From: Gracilimonas sp031581265 | Lineage (GTDB): Bacteria; Bacteroidota; Rhodothermia; Balneolales; Balneolaceae | Direction of reading: 5' to 3' | DNA: 64,000 nucleotides | Assembly: GCF_031581265.1 (NCBI RefSeq) | Contig: NZ_JAVLBQ010000001.1 | Coordinates: forward strand, 171,253-235,252 | Shown here: one piece after another, positions 35,744-44,831 of the stretch | How the letters are laid out: each line of letters starts with the position of its first letter | Numbering within the stretch: the first letter of the stretch is position 1 | The notes under the pieces: generated by a model | What the model was told of the DNA's origin: nothing | The model's input: the letters and a program-made list of their open reading frames with translations, nothing else | Databases searched by the model: none | Made by a program: the position numbers and the translations under genes

Positions 35744-36448
35744 TTAGAAATAGAAATTTGGCATCGGTTCTTTTTTACTGTAAAAATCACATATTATATC
35801 TACGACTTCATCTGTGGAATCAGTAACGTGAAAAAGATCAGTATCATTGTCCGAGATGGTGCCCCATTCCTTCATAGTATTTTCAATCCACTCTGTTAAG
35901 CCTTTCCAGTAATCACTTCCAAATAAGATAATAGGAATTTGATCTATTTTTCGGGTTTGTATGAGTGTGAGACTTTCAAAAAGTTCATCAAGGGTTCCAA
36001 ATCCTCCCGGAAATACCACAAAGCCCTGAGCGTATTTCACAAACATAACCTTGCGCACAAAAAAATAATTAAAATTAATGGTGAAATCAGGGTCCACATA
36101 TTGGTTCGTTCCTTGTTCAAATGGCAAGCTGATTCCTAATCCAACCGATTTTCCATTGCCCTTCTCGGCTCCTTTGTTAGCTGCTTCCATAATTCCCGGA
36201 CCTCCACCGGTAATTACGCCAAATCCCTTTTTGGTAATTTTGTCTGCAGTTTCCACCGCCAACTCATAGTATTTATTCTCAGGCTTAGTACGGGCTGAAC
36301 CAAAAATGGAAATACAAGGGCCAATTTGGAAAAGCTTGTCGTAGCCTTCCACAAATTCTCCCATCACTTTAAAAATACTCCAAATATCCCGGTCATAGCC
36401 GTTAAATTGAGGCTTCTTTGCCTGAAATTCTCTTTGTTCTGGTGTCAT
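35744..36448 (-). CDS. LOG-family Rossmann-fold protein (TIGR00730 type)
   Basis: 234 aa. The lysine decarboxylase-like signatures GGGPGIMEAANKGAEKG (near 80) and PGGFGTLDE (near 145) identify the LOG/YgdH family: nucleoside 5'-monophosphate phosphoribohydrolases that release cytokinin-like bases or handle nucleotides. It has no signal peptide. Its start is 6 bases past the stop of the DUF5683 gene, so it belongs to the end of the parAB transcript (parA-parB-DUF5683-LOG). Confidence 0.87.
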   Translation of the reverse strand: MTPEQREFQAKKPQFNGYDRDIWSIFKVMGEFVEGYDKLFQIGPCISIFGSARTKPENKYYELAVETADKITKKGFGVITGGGPGIMEAANKGAEKGNGKSVGLGISLPFEQGTNQYVDPDFTINFNYFFVRKVMFVKYAQGFVVFPGGFGTLDELFESLTLIQTRKIDQIPIILFGSDYWKGLTEWIENTMKEWGTISDNDTDLFHVTDSTDEVVDIICDFYSKKEPMPNFYF

Positions 36449-36454
36449 ATATTC

Positions 36455-37108
36455 CTAAAAATTAATTGAAAATGATATAGATGGGGCGTGAGTAGCATAA
36501 TTCGTTGCTATAATAGCAGGCTGAATTTCTACTCCCATTGAGAGATCGTCAGATACATCAAATGATCGTAAATGGGCAAAAACATAAGCATCGATTGCAT
36601 TTAATGCATAGGATAGCCCCACAAAAACATACACTAAATCTCTTCGGTTTCGGAAAAAGTTTCTGTTTTGCTGAAGGGCACTTAAATTGGCATTATCAGG
36701 AATATAATCAGGAGTGTCTCCAAACCGGTTATCATCCGGTGTATCGGGATTTAGATTATAATATGCAGCCCTGTAATCGTGATATTTTTTGTGTAAATAA
36801 ACACTGTAGTATGTTAAACCTCCTATCAATCCATAAACAATAGGAACTTTCCACGTCTGCTTGTTTGTCACCTGTCCCCATCCCGGAATCATTAACGATT
36901 GTTTTAAAACTTTTTTAGGATCAGGATAAGTTATATCTGTTTCAGCAGTATCTATAAATGAGGAGCGAATTGAATAGTTCTTTGGCACAAAACTTTCATA
37001 AGATTGGCTATTCTGGGCAAATCCGGACAAGATAAAACCTAGCGCAAATACCAAACCCAAGCTAATCGATCGAATCAAATATAGAAAGTAAGCGTCCAAG
37101 GTCATCAT
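36455..37108 (-). CDS. DUF5683 membrane protein
   Basis: About 217 aa with a signal or anchor near the start, a middle region with SLMIPGWGQVTNKQTWKVPI (near 95), and two membrane segments (about 105-125 and 160-185). DUF5683 proteins follow parA-parB in many Bacteroidota-group genomes; the role is unknown. Start uncertain: ATG 37108 or 37105 overlaps parB by 44-47 bases; a TTG at 37078 gives a more standard signal peptide and a shorter overlap. Confidence 0.8.
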   Translation of the reverse strand: MMTLDAYFLYLIRSISLGLVFALGFILSGFAQNSQSYESFVPKNYSIRSSFIDTAETDITYPDPKKVLKQSLMIPGWGQVTNKQTWKVPIVYGLIGGLTYYSVYLHKKYHDYRAAYYNLNPDTPDDNRFGDTPDYIPDNANLSALQQNRNFFRNRRDLVYVFVGLSYALNAIDAYVFAHLRSFDVSDDLSMGVEIQPAIIATNYATHAPSISFSINF

Positions 37109-38000
37109 CGGAGTAATATTCAATCTTTATCTCTCCGCCTTTCTTTTTGGGTTTAATGTTAACTTTTGTACTAAATGTACGGCGAAGTCTGGCCGAAATT
37201 TCTTCATAGAACGGATTATTAGGATCTTTCCGGGGACTTTTCTTTTTCTTTTTACTACTTCCGGATTTTTCTAAATCCCGTACGGCTTGTTCAATTTGAC
37301 GAACTGAAAGCCCTTCATCCAATACCTTCTTCAAGATTTTTTGTTGAATCTCCTCATCCTCTATGGTAATTAATGCCCTTGCATGTCCCATAGTTATCTG
37401 ATTTGATTTCAGAGCCGTTTGAATGAAGTCCGGCAAATTTAACAGACGAAGCATGTTCGTAACCGTTGATCGGTTTTTGCCAACCTTTTCAGCGACCTCG
37501 GCTTGGGTATAATCAAATTCTTCCAACAGTCGCTGATATCCTAAAGCAACTTCAAGCGGATTTAACTCTTCCCGCTGGATGTTTTCAATAAGCGCAAAGG
37601 CCATACTTTGCTCATCATCGGCCTCACGTATAAAGGCCGGCACTTCCTTTAGTCCGGCTAATTTGGCAGCCCTCAACCGTCTTTCCCCGCTTATAAGCTC
37701 AAAACGCTTTTCACCAATGTATCGGACGGTAATAGGTTGAATAAGCCCATGTTCCTTTATAGAATCAGCCAGTTCATCCAGACGTTCTTCATTAAATTGT
37801 TTCCTGGGCTGATGAGGATTTTTACGAATATGATCTACCGGTACGAAAAGAACAATGTTTACCCGATCTTCTGGTTTTACGATATTCTTTTCGAGCGTTT
37901 CTTTTTCAGCATCCGAACCTTCAACCGACTCTTTGCCTTCTTCTTTATATTCCGGAAAGAAAGCTCCTAAACCACGTCCAAGTACTTTTTTGGAAGCCAT
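37062..38000 (-). CDS. parB: chromosome-partitioning protein ParB
   Basis: 312 aa CTP-dependent parS-binding clamp. N-terminal ParB/Srx domain with NPHQPRKQF (near 61) and the CTP motif SGERRLRAAKLAG (near 104), then a KorB-type HTH region (VAEKVGKNRSTVTNMLRLL near 172) and a basic linker (SSKKKKKSPRK) before the dimerisation end. Start is 15 bases after the parA stop. No parS site (TGTTTCACGTGAAACA-like) was noticed in the window. Confidence 0.95.
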   Translation of the reverse strand: MASKKVLGRGLGAFFPEYKEEGKESVEGSDAEKETLEKNIVKPEDRVNIVLFVPVDHIRKNPHQPRKQFNEERLDELADSIKEHGLIQPITVRYIGEKRFELISGERRLRAAKLAGLKEVPAFIREADDEQSMAFALIENIQREELNPLEVALGYQRLLEEFDYTQAEVAEKVGKNRSTVTNMLRLLNLPDFIQTALKSNQITMGHARALITIEDEEIQQKILKKVLDEGLSVRQIEQAVRDLEKSGSSKKKKKSPRKDPNNPFYEEISARLRRTFSTKVNIKPKKKGGEIKIEYYSDDDLGRLLSIFDSID

Positions 38001-38015
38001 AATCTAACTTAGTTC

Positions 38016-38813
38016 TTAGTTTGTCAGGACCGGGCTGTCCTTAAATAATTTCTTGTTTTTCTTGATGATTTCTCGAGATAAAGCCAAGTAATTTTTAGCT
38101 CCCACACTGGTAGAATCATAAAGTAAAGCCGGCTTACCAAAACTGGGAGCTTCAGCCAACCTCACATTTCTTGCAATTACAGATTTGAAGACCCGGTCAT
38201 CAAAATAACGTTTCACTTCATCTGCAACCTGGTTAGAGAGTCTTGTACGCGTATCATACATAGTTAACAACACTCCCTCAATATCTAACTCAGGGTTTAA
38301 ATGCTGACGAACAATTTTGATCGTATTCAGAAGCTGTCCTAATCCTTCGAGTGCAAAATATTCGCATTGCACCGGAATAACAATTGAATCTGAGGCAGTT
38401 AAAGCATTGATTGTCAATAAACCTAAAGAAGGAGGACAATCAATAATGATAAAATCATATTTATCCCTAACGCTTAAAATGGCTTTTTTAAGGATTCTCT
38501 CCCTTTCCTCGCGGTCAATCATCTCAATTTCAGCTCCCACTAAATTTATGTGAGCCGGGACCAAGTCGAGGAAATCCAATTCAGTTTGACGAATTGTATC
38601 GTCTATGTCAGCACTGCCAATCATCATTTCATACACCGAATTAGATACCGTCTTAGAGTCAATACCTAAACCACTTGTGGTATTGCTTTGTGGATCGATG
38701 TCTATTACCAGTGTAGGGTGTTCAACAGCAGCTAAACTAGCGGCTAAATTTATTGCCGTAGTTGTTTTTCCTACTCCACCTTTTTGATTGGCAATTGATA
38801 TGACTTTTCCCAT
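38016..38813 (-). CDS. parA: chromosome-partitioning ATPase ParA/Soj
   Basis: 265 aa from ATG 38813 (MGKVISIANQKGGVGKTTT), giving the Walker A motif KGGVGKTT right after the start, as in Soj; an upstream ATG at 38846 would add 11 residues and is unlikely. Also visible: DIDPQSNTTSGLG (Walker A'), FIIIDCPPSLGLLTINAL (Walker B). It works with ParB to separate origins. Two DnaA boxes lie in its upstream region. Confidence 0.95.
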   Translation of the reverse strand: MGKVISIANQKGGVGKTTTAINLAASLAAVEHPTLVIDIDPQSNTTSGLGIDSKTVSNSVYEMMIGSADIDDTIRQTELDFLDLVPAHINLVGAEIEMIDREERERILKKAILSVRDKYDFIIIDCPPSLGLLTINALTASDSIVIPVQCEYFALEGLGQLLNTIKIVRQHLNPELDIEGVLLTMYDTRTRLSNQVADEVKRYFDDRVFKSVIARNVRLAEAPSFGKPALLYDSTSVGAKNYLALSREIIKKNKKLFKDSPVLTN

Positions 38814-38889
38814 TAATCCTGCTTTATACTTGTTATGTAATTCCAATAAATTCTAATATAAAGCGAGGTGTACTGCTATACAAAAATAC

Positions 38890-38920
38890 TTATTCACATT
38901 CCAAGGCAAAGTTATCCACA
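38890..38920. promoter_or_regulatory. two DnaA boxes upstream of parA
   Basis: TTATTCACA (38890-38898) and TTATCCACA (38912-38920) both match the DnaA box TTATnCACA, in the same orientation, 22 bases start to start, in the 138-bp gap before parA. The number is too small for an origin by itself; DnaA-linked control of parAB or closeness to oriC would fit. Confidence 0.45.
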
Positions 38921-38951
38921 TTTTTAGGATAAAGTGTTAGTTAGCATATAC

Positions 38952-39491
38952 TTAGTTAGATGATCCGGTAAGTAAAATACTATTATTGGCACTGCCATTA
39001 GCAGAAGGATCATTAACCAACTGCAACTTTTCATAACTTCTGGTGAATTCTGACTGAACCGAAGATTGCTCTCCCCCGGTAAACCTCAGTACCTCATTTC
39101 TATCTACCCAAGGTTCTACCGTTTCAGAATCACTTGGAATAGCTGTTTCCTGTGTGGTAGCAGAATTACCCATAAAATAGAAATACCCAACCGTCATACT
39201 CATCAACAATATTGCAGCAGCCAATCCTCTTTTAGCAAAAGTTGAAAAGGTTTTTAAAAATGTAGATTTATTAGATTGTAGCTGTTTTATATCATTAAGT
39301 ACTTGGTTTGTTATTTCTTTAGGTGGTTTTTTTTGCGGAAGGCTTGAAAGCTTGCGTTTAGTAGCCCGCAAACTTTCAACTTCGATCAATAAATCTTCAT
39401 CCTCCCGCATTTTCCTTTCGAATTCCGCTTCTTCTGAAGGATCCATTTCCTTCATCAAATAGCGAATAGTGTTGTGTTCATCCGTGTGCAT
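38952..39491 (-). CDS. membrane-anchored anti-sigma factor-like protein
   Basis: About 179 aa from ATG 39491 (an upstream ATG at 39521 is possible). N-terminal helical cytoplasmic domain with a zinc-less anti-sigma pattern (DEHNTIRYLMKEMDPSEEA), one membrane helix (GLAAAILLMSMTVGYFYFMG, near 90-108) and a Ser/Thr-rich outer part. It overlaps the ECF sigma gene by 14 bases, the standard sigma/anti-sigma arrangement. No Cys/His zinc motif is visible. Confidence 0.75.
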   Translation of the reverse strand: MHTDEHNTIRYLMKEMDPSEEAEFERKMREDEDLLIEVESLRATKRKLSSLPQKKPPKEITNQVLNDIKQLQSNKSTFLKTFSTFAKRGLAAAILLMSMTVGYFYFMGNSATTQETAIPSDSETVEPWVDRNEVLRFTGGEQSSVQSEFTRSYEKLQLVNDPSANGSANNSILLTGSSN

Positions 39492-40119
39492 GTTTTTGCT
39501 CTTCTTCTCGTTCTTCCTCAAAATACTTTCTAAGATTTATGAGTGCATACCGCATGCGTCCTAATGCAGTATTGATGGAAACATCAGTGAGCTCTGCTAT
39601 TTCTTTAAATGGCATTTCATAATAGTGCCTTAACAAAACCACTGAGCGCTGTTCCTCAGGAAGTTTGGCAATGTGTTTCATTAAACTTGATTTCATTTCG
39701 GACTCGATCAATTTCTCATCCGCATCCACATTGCTTTCGTCTTCCATCCGATCAAAATAATCGGTTGAGGAATCCTCATCACTCCATCCACTAACGTCGA
39801 TATATCTTTTTTGTTTTCTTAAATAATCAATCGTTGCATTATGTGCAATACGCATCACCCAGGCAATCCATTTGCCTTGTTCATTATACGTATCATCCAT
39901 CTTAGTTATTACCTTAGTGAAGGTAGTTTGGAAAAGATCGTTGGCGATTTCAGGATTCATCACCATACTGTAAATATAAGAATAGATTTTTTGCTGATGA
40001 CGATTCATCAGTTCATTAAAAGCTGCTTCATCACCATTTTTTCTGAAATACTTTACCAGCTCTCTGTCTTTGAGATTTTTATAATTTGGTTTATCAACGT
40101 GTCTTTTAATCAGTTTCAT
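39478..40119 (-). CDS. ECF-type RNA polymerase sigma factor
   Basis: 213 aa from ATG 40119. Region 2 (about 22-90) contains DLFQTTFTKVITKMDDTYNE-like sequence with the core-binding DxxQ-type motif, and region 4 (about 140-195) is PEEQRSVVLLRHYYEMPFKE plus IAELTDVSINTALGRM, the DNA-binding helix-turn-helix. Followed by its anti-sigma gene with overlap. The regulon is unknown; a stress or envelope role is typical of the group. The 188-bp gap 40129-40316 shows nothing else. Confidence 0.93.
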   Translation of the reverse strand: MKLIKRHVDKPNYKNLKDRELVKYFRKNGDEAAFNELMNRHQQKIYSYIYSMVMNPEIANDLFQTTFTKVITKMDDTYNEQGKWIAWVMRIAHNATIDYLRKQKRYIDVSGWSDEDSSTDYFDRMEDESNVDADEKLIESEMKSSLMKHIAKLPEEQRSVVLLRHYYEMPFKEIAELTDVSINTALGRMRYALINLRKYFEEEREEEQKHAHG

Positions 40120-40316
40120 AATAATCACCCTACTATTTGGGATTCTGCTAACAACAAGTCAAACTTTAATACTATCCTTTTGTTCCTTAAAACTTGATGA
40201 CTGCTGAAAGCGTTTCGTTAGCCTTTAACTTATCGGCTTGCGAAATTATAGTATCCGCACTTTTCTATTCATATAACATATTAATGTTACATCCTTTTTT
40301 ACATTATGCAGACGAA

Positions 40317-42158
40317 TTACTGCCTGAAAAAGTTGTACACGTTCTCTCCTTTTGATTTACCAATCAGGGCTTGAATTTCTTTTTTCTCTGCTTTTTTAAC
40401 TTTTTTGACAGACCCAAATTCTTGCAACAACTTTTGAGCAGTTTTATCTCCAATACCTTCTATTTCAACTAACTCTGTCTTTACTGTACGCTTACTTCTT
40501 TTCTGCCGGTGAAAATTAATGGCAAAACGATGCGCTTCATCCCTCGCATGCTGAAGTAATTTTAGCGCTGAGGATTTCTTGGGAATCATAATAGGGTTTG
40601 ACATTCCAGGCAAAAATACTTCTTCAAGACGCTTGGCCAGCCCGATAATCTCACATTCTCCGTAGAAATCAATTTCTTTAAGGGCTTCTACTGCAGAACT
40701 TAGCTGCCCCTTTCCCCCATCCACAATTATGAGATCAGGAATTTGCTGTCCTTCTTTCATAACCCGGGAATATCTTCGGGTCAGAATTTCTTTCATAGAA
40801 GCAAAGTCATCTGGTCCTTCAACGGTTTTTATATTGAACCGTTTGTACTCGCTCTTACGAGGCTTGGCATCAACGAAGCAAACCATAGATGCTACCGGGT
40901 CACTGCCTTGCAGATTCGAGTTATCAAAACACTCAATTCTTCGGGGAAGGCGATCCAGTTTAAGATGCTCTTTAAGTTCCTTCACAGCATGCGGAATTCG
41001 ATCTCGTTCAGCTTTAGCTTTTTCGAGTGCCCTTTCATTAAGGTGTAATTTTGCATTGGCCTGTGCCATTTTAATAAGCTGCTTTTTCTCTCCGATCTGT
41101 GGAACTTTTACAGGTACCATTTTTCCGCGTTCTTGCTCAAGGTATTGCTCCAAAGGTTCGGTTTCCATCAGCTCATGACTCAAATAAACTTCATCAGGAA
41201 TGGCTGCCATATATTGCCCGGTATAGTAATCTTCCACAAATGATTGCAGCATCTCTCCCATTTCAAGACCTTTTATATTCTTCAGGAACCGATGGAATTT
41301 CCCGATCATCTTCCCCTCCCGAACTTTGAACAACACACCACAAGCCTCACCAATTTCTTCGTCCTTGCGAATGGCAAACACATCACGATCAACTTTTTTA
41401 GAAACCACCATTTTCATCTTCTGACTGTAATGCTTAACAGCTTCCAGACTATCACGGAGTTGAGCAGCTTCTTCAAACGCTAATGCATCGGAAGCAATCT
41501 GCATTTCCTCTTTTAGTTCACGAATCAGTTGATCGGTTTGTCCGTTCAGCATCCGTTCTACTTTCTTGATGGTAGTTTGATAGATCTCATCATCCCAGTC
41601 ACCGGAGCAATTTTCGAGGTAATCATCGAAGCAGGAATGCCAGTTGGGGACGCTCTTGGTCTTGTCAATATTTTTTTGAGAGACGGCACAGGTACAAAGA
41701 CCAAATGCTTTTCGTATAGTCTCAAGCATTCGCTTCATAGCACCCACGTTGTCATAAGGACCGAAGTATTTACTTCTATCCTTAACCACCGTTCGGGTAG
41801 GAAACACACGTGGCTTAGTCTCATCGGTGATGCAGATGTACGGATACGACTTATCATCCCGGTACATAATATTATACCGTGGCTGATACTGCTTGATAAG
41901 ATTATTCTCCAAGATAAGAGCCTCGGCTTCTGAATCTGTAACAAATACCTCGATGTCATCAATTTTAGACACCATGGTTTTGATTCGTCCATCCGCCGGT
42001 CGGGAATCCTGAAAATAAGACCGCACTCTGTTCCTCAGTCGCTTAGCCTTACCTACATATAGCTCCGTTCCAGAGGAATCCCGGTAAATATAGACACCGG
42101 GAGAGGTTGGTAAATTGGCTACTTTCTCAGAGAGATTAACTTGTCCATCTTTACTCAT
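40317..42158 (-). CDS. uvrC: excinuclease ABC subunit C
   Basis: 613 aa. Makes the dual incisions of nucleotide excision repair. N-terminal GIY-YIG nuclease (SPGVYIYRDSSGTELYVGKA near 18), UVR UvrB-binding motif near 205-240, the RNase H-like endonuclease V-type C-terminal nuclease (IIVDGGKGQLSSA near 480), and tandem HhH DNA binding (GIGDKTAQKLLQEFGSVKKV near 575). Full length and single gene. Several long antisense ORFs are shadows. Confidence 0.95.
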   Translation of the reverse strand: MSKDGQVNLSEKVANLPTSPGVYIYRDSSGTELYVGKAKRLRNRVRSYFQDSRPADGRIKTMVSKIDDIEVFVTDSEAEALILENNLIKQYQPRYNIMYRDDKSYPYICITDETKPRVFPTRTVVKDRSKYFGPYDNVGAMKRMLETIRKAFGLCTCAVSQKNIDKTKSVPNWHSCFDDYLENCSGDWDDEIYQTTIKKVERMLNGQTDQLIRELKEEMQIASDALAFEEAAQLRDSLEAVKHYSQKMKMVVSKKVDRDVFAIRKDEEIGEACGVLFKVREGKMIGKFHRFLKNIKGLEMGEMLQSFVEDYYTGQYMAAIPDEVYLSHELMETEPLEQYLEQERGKMVPVKVPQIGEKKQLIKMAQANAKLHLNERALEKAKAERDRIPHAVKELKEHLKLDRLPRRIECFDNSNLQGSDPVASMVCFVDAKPRKSEYKRFNIKTVEGPDDFASMKEILTRRYSRVMKEGQQIPDLIIVDGGKGQLSSAVEALKEIDFYGECEIIGLAKRLEEVFLPGMSNPIMIPKKSSALKLLQHARDEAHRFAINFHRQKRSKRTVKTELVEIEGIGDKTAQKLLQEFGSVKKVKKAEKKEIQALIGKSKGENVYNFFRQ

Positions 42159-42226
42159 ATCCCAAAGATAAAATAAATTTGATCACAGATTAATAAGATG
42201 CACAAATTTTCCAGTTGCTACATACG

Positions 42227-42339
42227 AATGGAACGCAGATGATGCTGATCTTGCGGATGTACACGGAATTAAATATTTACAGAGCACCTTATAAACTTTC
42301 TGCGATCATCCGCCCAATCCGAGTCATCCGCGTTCCATT
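42227..42339. repeat. imperfect 33-bp inverted repeat (AATGGAACGC type)
   Basis: Arms 42227-42259 and 42307-42339 match in inverted order at 26 of 33 bases and carry AATGGAACGC / GCGTTCCATT ends and GCGGATG cores. Such GGAACGCAGATGA-type elements are dispersed in many bacterial genomes. It lies between uvrC and the pseudouridine synthase, which diverge, so it could also sit among their promoters. No other feature is seen in 42159-42476. Confidence 0.55.
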
Positions 42340-42476
42340 CCTTAGTCATAAAAAACCCTTATTCATTCATCAGATCACTTCTTGTTCGGATTCTGTTTTT
42401 ATTTTTTATTCATTTGCCAGACGATTTAGTGGCAAATCATCTCATTTTTGGTTCTCAGAATGCCTAATTTTGACCC

Positions 42477-43169
42477 ATGGAAACAACGCAGACTACGCCC
42501 AACATTCCCATCATTTTTGAAGACAATCACTTGCTGGTTATTGATAAACCGGCAGGAGTACTTTCTCAGGAAGATCACACCGGAGACCCGGATGTGCTAA
42601 ATTTGTGTAAGCAGTACATAAAGGAGAAATACAAGAAGCCGGGAAATGTATACCTGGGTTTAGTACACCGATTGGATCGCCCCGTAAGTGGAGTGATGGT
42701 TCTGGCTAAAACCTCGAAAGCAGCTTCACGACTTTCCTATCAAATTCGGAAACGAACGATTAATAAAACGTATTGGGCACTTGTTAAGGGACAGGCTCCG
42801 GTTTATGGAGAATTAGTTCATTTTCTGGAAAAAGACAACCGGTCTAATACCGTAAAAGCTTATGAATCGCCCAAAAGAAACGCTAAGGAATCGAGACTGA
42901 AATTCATCACCATAAAAATGAATGCTAATTTTAGTGTAATTGAGGTAGATCTGATCACGGGGCGACCCCATCAAATCAGAGTGCAATTTGCTAAGGAAGG
43001 TCATCCGCTTTGGGGGGATCATAAATATGGAGATCCCCAAGAAACAAAGGGAAAAGACATCGCGTTACGAGCTGTTAAACTGGAGCTGGAGCATCCTACC
43101 TTAAAAGAGCTGATGACTTTTAAAGCTCCCAAACCCACCGGCAAGCCCTGGAATATGTTTGAGTATTGA
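42477..43169 (+). CDS. RluA-family pseudouridine synthase
   Basis: 230 aa, no S4 domain. The catalytic Asp is in LVHRLDRPVSGVMVLAKT (near 66), and HQIRVQFAKEGHPLWGD (near 163) is the conserved C-terminal motif. It converts uridine to pseudouridine in rRNA or tRNA; which site cannot be told. Short RluA-like members (RluA/TruC-type) have this size. Convergent with rmuC, 55 bases away. Confidence 0.9.
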   Translation: METTQTTPNIPIIFEDNHLLVIDKPAGVLSQEDHTGDPDVLNLCKQYIKEKYKKPGNVYLGLVHRLDRPVSGVMVLAKTSKAASRLSYQIRKRTINKTYWALVKGQAPVYGELVHFLEKDNRSNTVKAYESPKRNAKESRLKFITIKMNANFSVIEVDLITGRPHQIRVQFAKEGHPLWGDHKYGDPQETKGKDIALRAVKLELEHPTLKELMTFKAPKPTGKPWNMFEY

Positions 43170-43224
43170 AAAAAGATCTTTTCAACAGCATGATCTCTAA
43201 ATGCGAAGAAATCTAAGTGATTTT

Positions 43225-44568
43225 TCAGGAATCAGTCTCCTCTTCTAATAACTCATCATCAAGTTCATCGGTAATATTACCCGGCAGTTGTTTAGAAGTT
43301 TTAGCTCCGAGTTTCCGGATCATTTCTGCTTGACGAACCAAATTACCGGCCCCCGTTGAAAGCCGCCCCATGGCTTCATCGTAACTATCTTGGGTTTGAC
43401 GAATTCGCTGGCCTATATCATTCATACTCTCCACAAATAGCACAAATTTGTCATACAATGCCCCACCCCGTTTGGCAATTTCCATCGCGTTTTTATTTTG
43501 ATACTCCTGCTTCCACACACTATCTATGGTTGCCAACGTTGCCAATAAGGTAGAAGGACTGACGATCACGATATTTTGGTCAAAGGCTTCGTAATAAAGA
43601 TTCGAATCATACTGAAGGGCTGCACTAAATGCCGGTTCAATGGGTACAAAGAGTAACACAAAATCCGGGCTTTGGGCGCCATGAATTTGCTCATAATTTT
43701 TCCCGCTTAAGCCTTTTACATGGGCGCGAATAGAGTTTACATGTTCTTTCAGAAATTGCTGTTGCTCAACTTCATCTTCAGCAGAACTGTATTTTTCATA
43801 GGCCTTCAACGAGACTTTCGAATCAATCACCATAAATTTCTCATCCGGCAGATAAACCACCACATCCGGTTTGTTATGACCCATTCCATCTTCTTTTGAA
43901 AACCCTTTTTGAGTTTCATATTCTCTTCCTTTCGTAAGTCCCGAACGCTCCAGAATGCGTTCCAATATCACCTCTCCCCAATCGCCCACAGCTTTATTGT
44001 CCCCTTTTAAAGCTTTGGTGAGATTCTTAGCATCCTCACTCATGGTTTTATTGAGCTCCATCAAGTGCTTTAATTCCTGTTTGAGCGAACCACGGGCTTC
44101 CACTTCATCTTTATGTGTCTCCTCCACCTTCTTCTTGAAAGCCTCCAGTTTCTCACCCAATGGATTCAACAACTGATCAATCTGCTCCTTGTTTTGCTTG
44201 GTGAATTTTTCGGATTTCTCTTCCAGGATTTTATTAGCCAGGTTTTCAAACTGCGTGGTGAGCTGTTCCTGCATTTCGGATAATTCTTTTTTCTGTTCGT
44301 TCAGGCGTTCTTGCAGGTTCTTATAATCCGCTTCCCGGGAGGCCAGCTTTCGATCCAATTCATTGGCCCGCTCACGCTCTTCGACAAGGTCCTTTTCACT
44401 TTTCTGTTGAAGCTGATCGTATTCTGCCTCTACTTCCTCAAGCTGCTCTTTTAGGCTGATATTGCGTTCCTCCAGCCGCGAAGTTTCAGATTTCGATTTG
44501 AAGTGGGCGATTAAATATCCGGCAATGCCCCCGATAATAAGCCCGGCAATGACCAAAGCAATTTCCAT
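43225..44568 (-). CDS. rmuC: DNA recombination protein RmuC
   Basis: 447 aa. An N-terminal membrane helix (about 1-20), a long coiled coil (about 28-180, rich in Glu/Lys/Gln), then the RmuC nuclease-like domain (about 190-400) with VGDWGEVILERILE, KPDVVVYLPDEKFMVIDSKV and FVPIEPAFSAAL. It limits inverted-repeat recombination in E. coli; it is notable in a genome so rich in inverted repeats. Acidic tail (DELDDELLEEETDS). Confidence 0.92.
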   Translation of the reverse strand: MEIALVIAGLIIGGIAGYLIAHFKSKSETSRLEERNISLKEQLEEVEAEYDQLQQKSEKDLVEERERANELDRKLASREADYKNLQERLNEQKKELSEMQEQLTTQFENLANKILEEKSEKFTKQNKEQIDQLLNPLGEKLEAFKKKVEETHKDEVEARGSLKQELKHLMELNKTMSEDAKNLTKALKGDNKAVGDWGEVILERILERSGLTKGREYETQKGFSKEDGMGHNKPDVVVYLPDEKFMVIDSKVSLKAYEKYSSAEDEVEQQQFLKEHVNSIRAHVKGLSGKNYEQIHGAQSPDFVLLFVPIEPAFSAALQYDSNLYYEAFDQNIVIVSPSTLLATLATIDSVWKQEYQNKNAMEIAKRGGALYDKFVLFVESMNDIGQRIRQTQDSYDEAMGRLSTGAGNLVRQAEMIRKLGAKTSKQLPGNITDELDDELLEEETDS

Positions 44569-44831
44569 AGTTTATTTTGATTAATTCAGCTTTTATTCTG
44601 GCTCAAATATAAAACCCACAGGTGACAGTTATTGTCATGGTTTTCAAACTCTTTTGGAACTTATGTCGGCCCGGATTATCGATCTCTATTTTGTATCAAT
44701 TTCTTTTTAGTAAAGTATCAGCAAATGTTTTAAAAGAACAAACGGAATGCTTTCCCGGTAGTCCAAGTTATAAGTATAGAAAATAATTGAGTTATCTCAC
44801 ATACACAAAAAGTTGGCACAGGTCATACATC

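Noticed and set aside
37062..38813. parS site near parAB
   Set aside because: No TGTTTCACGTGAAACA-like palindrome was noticed; ParB may bind further away.
40729..41178. 149-aa open frame opposite uvrC
   Set aside because: Shadow of conserved uvrC sequence.
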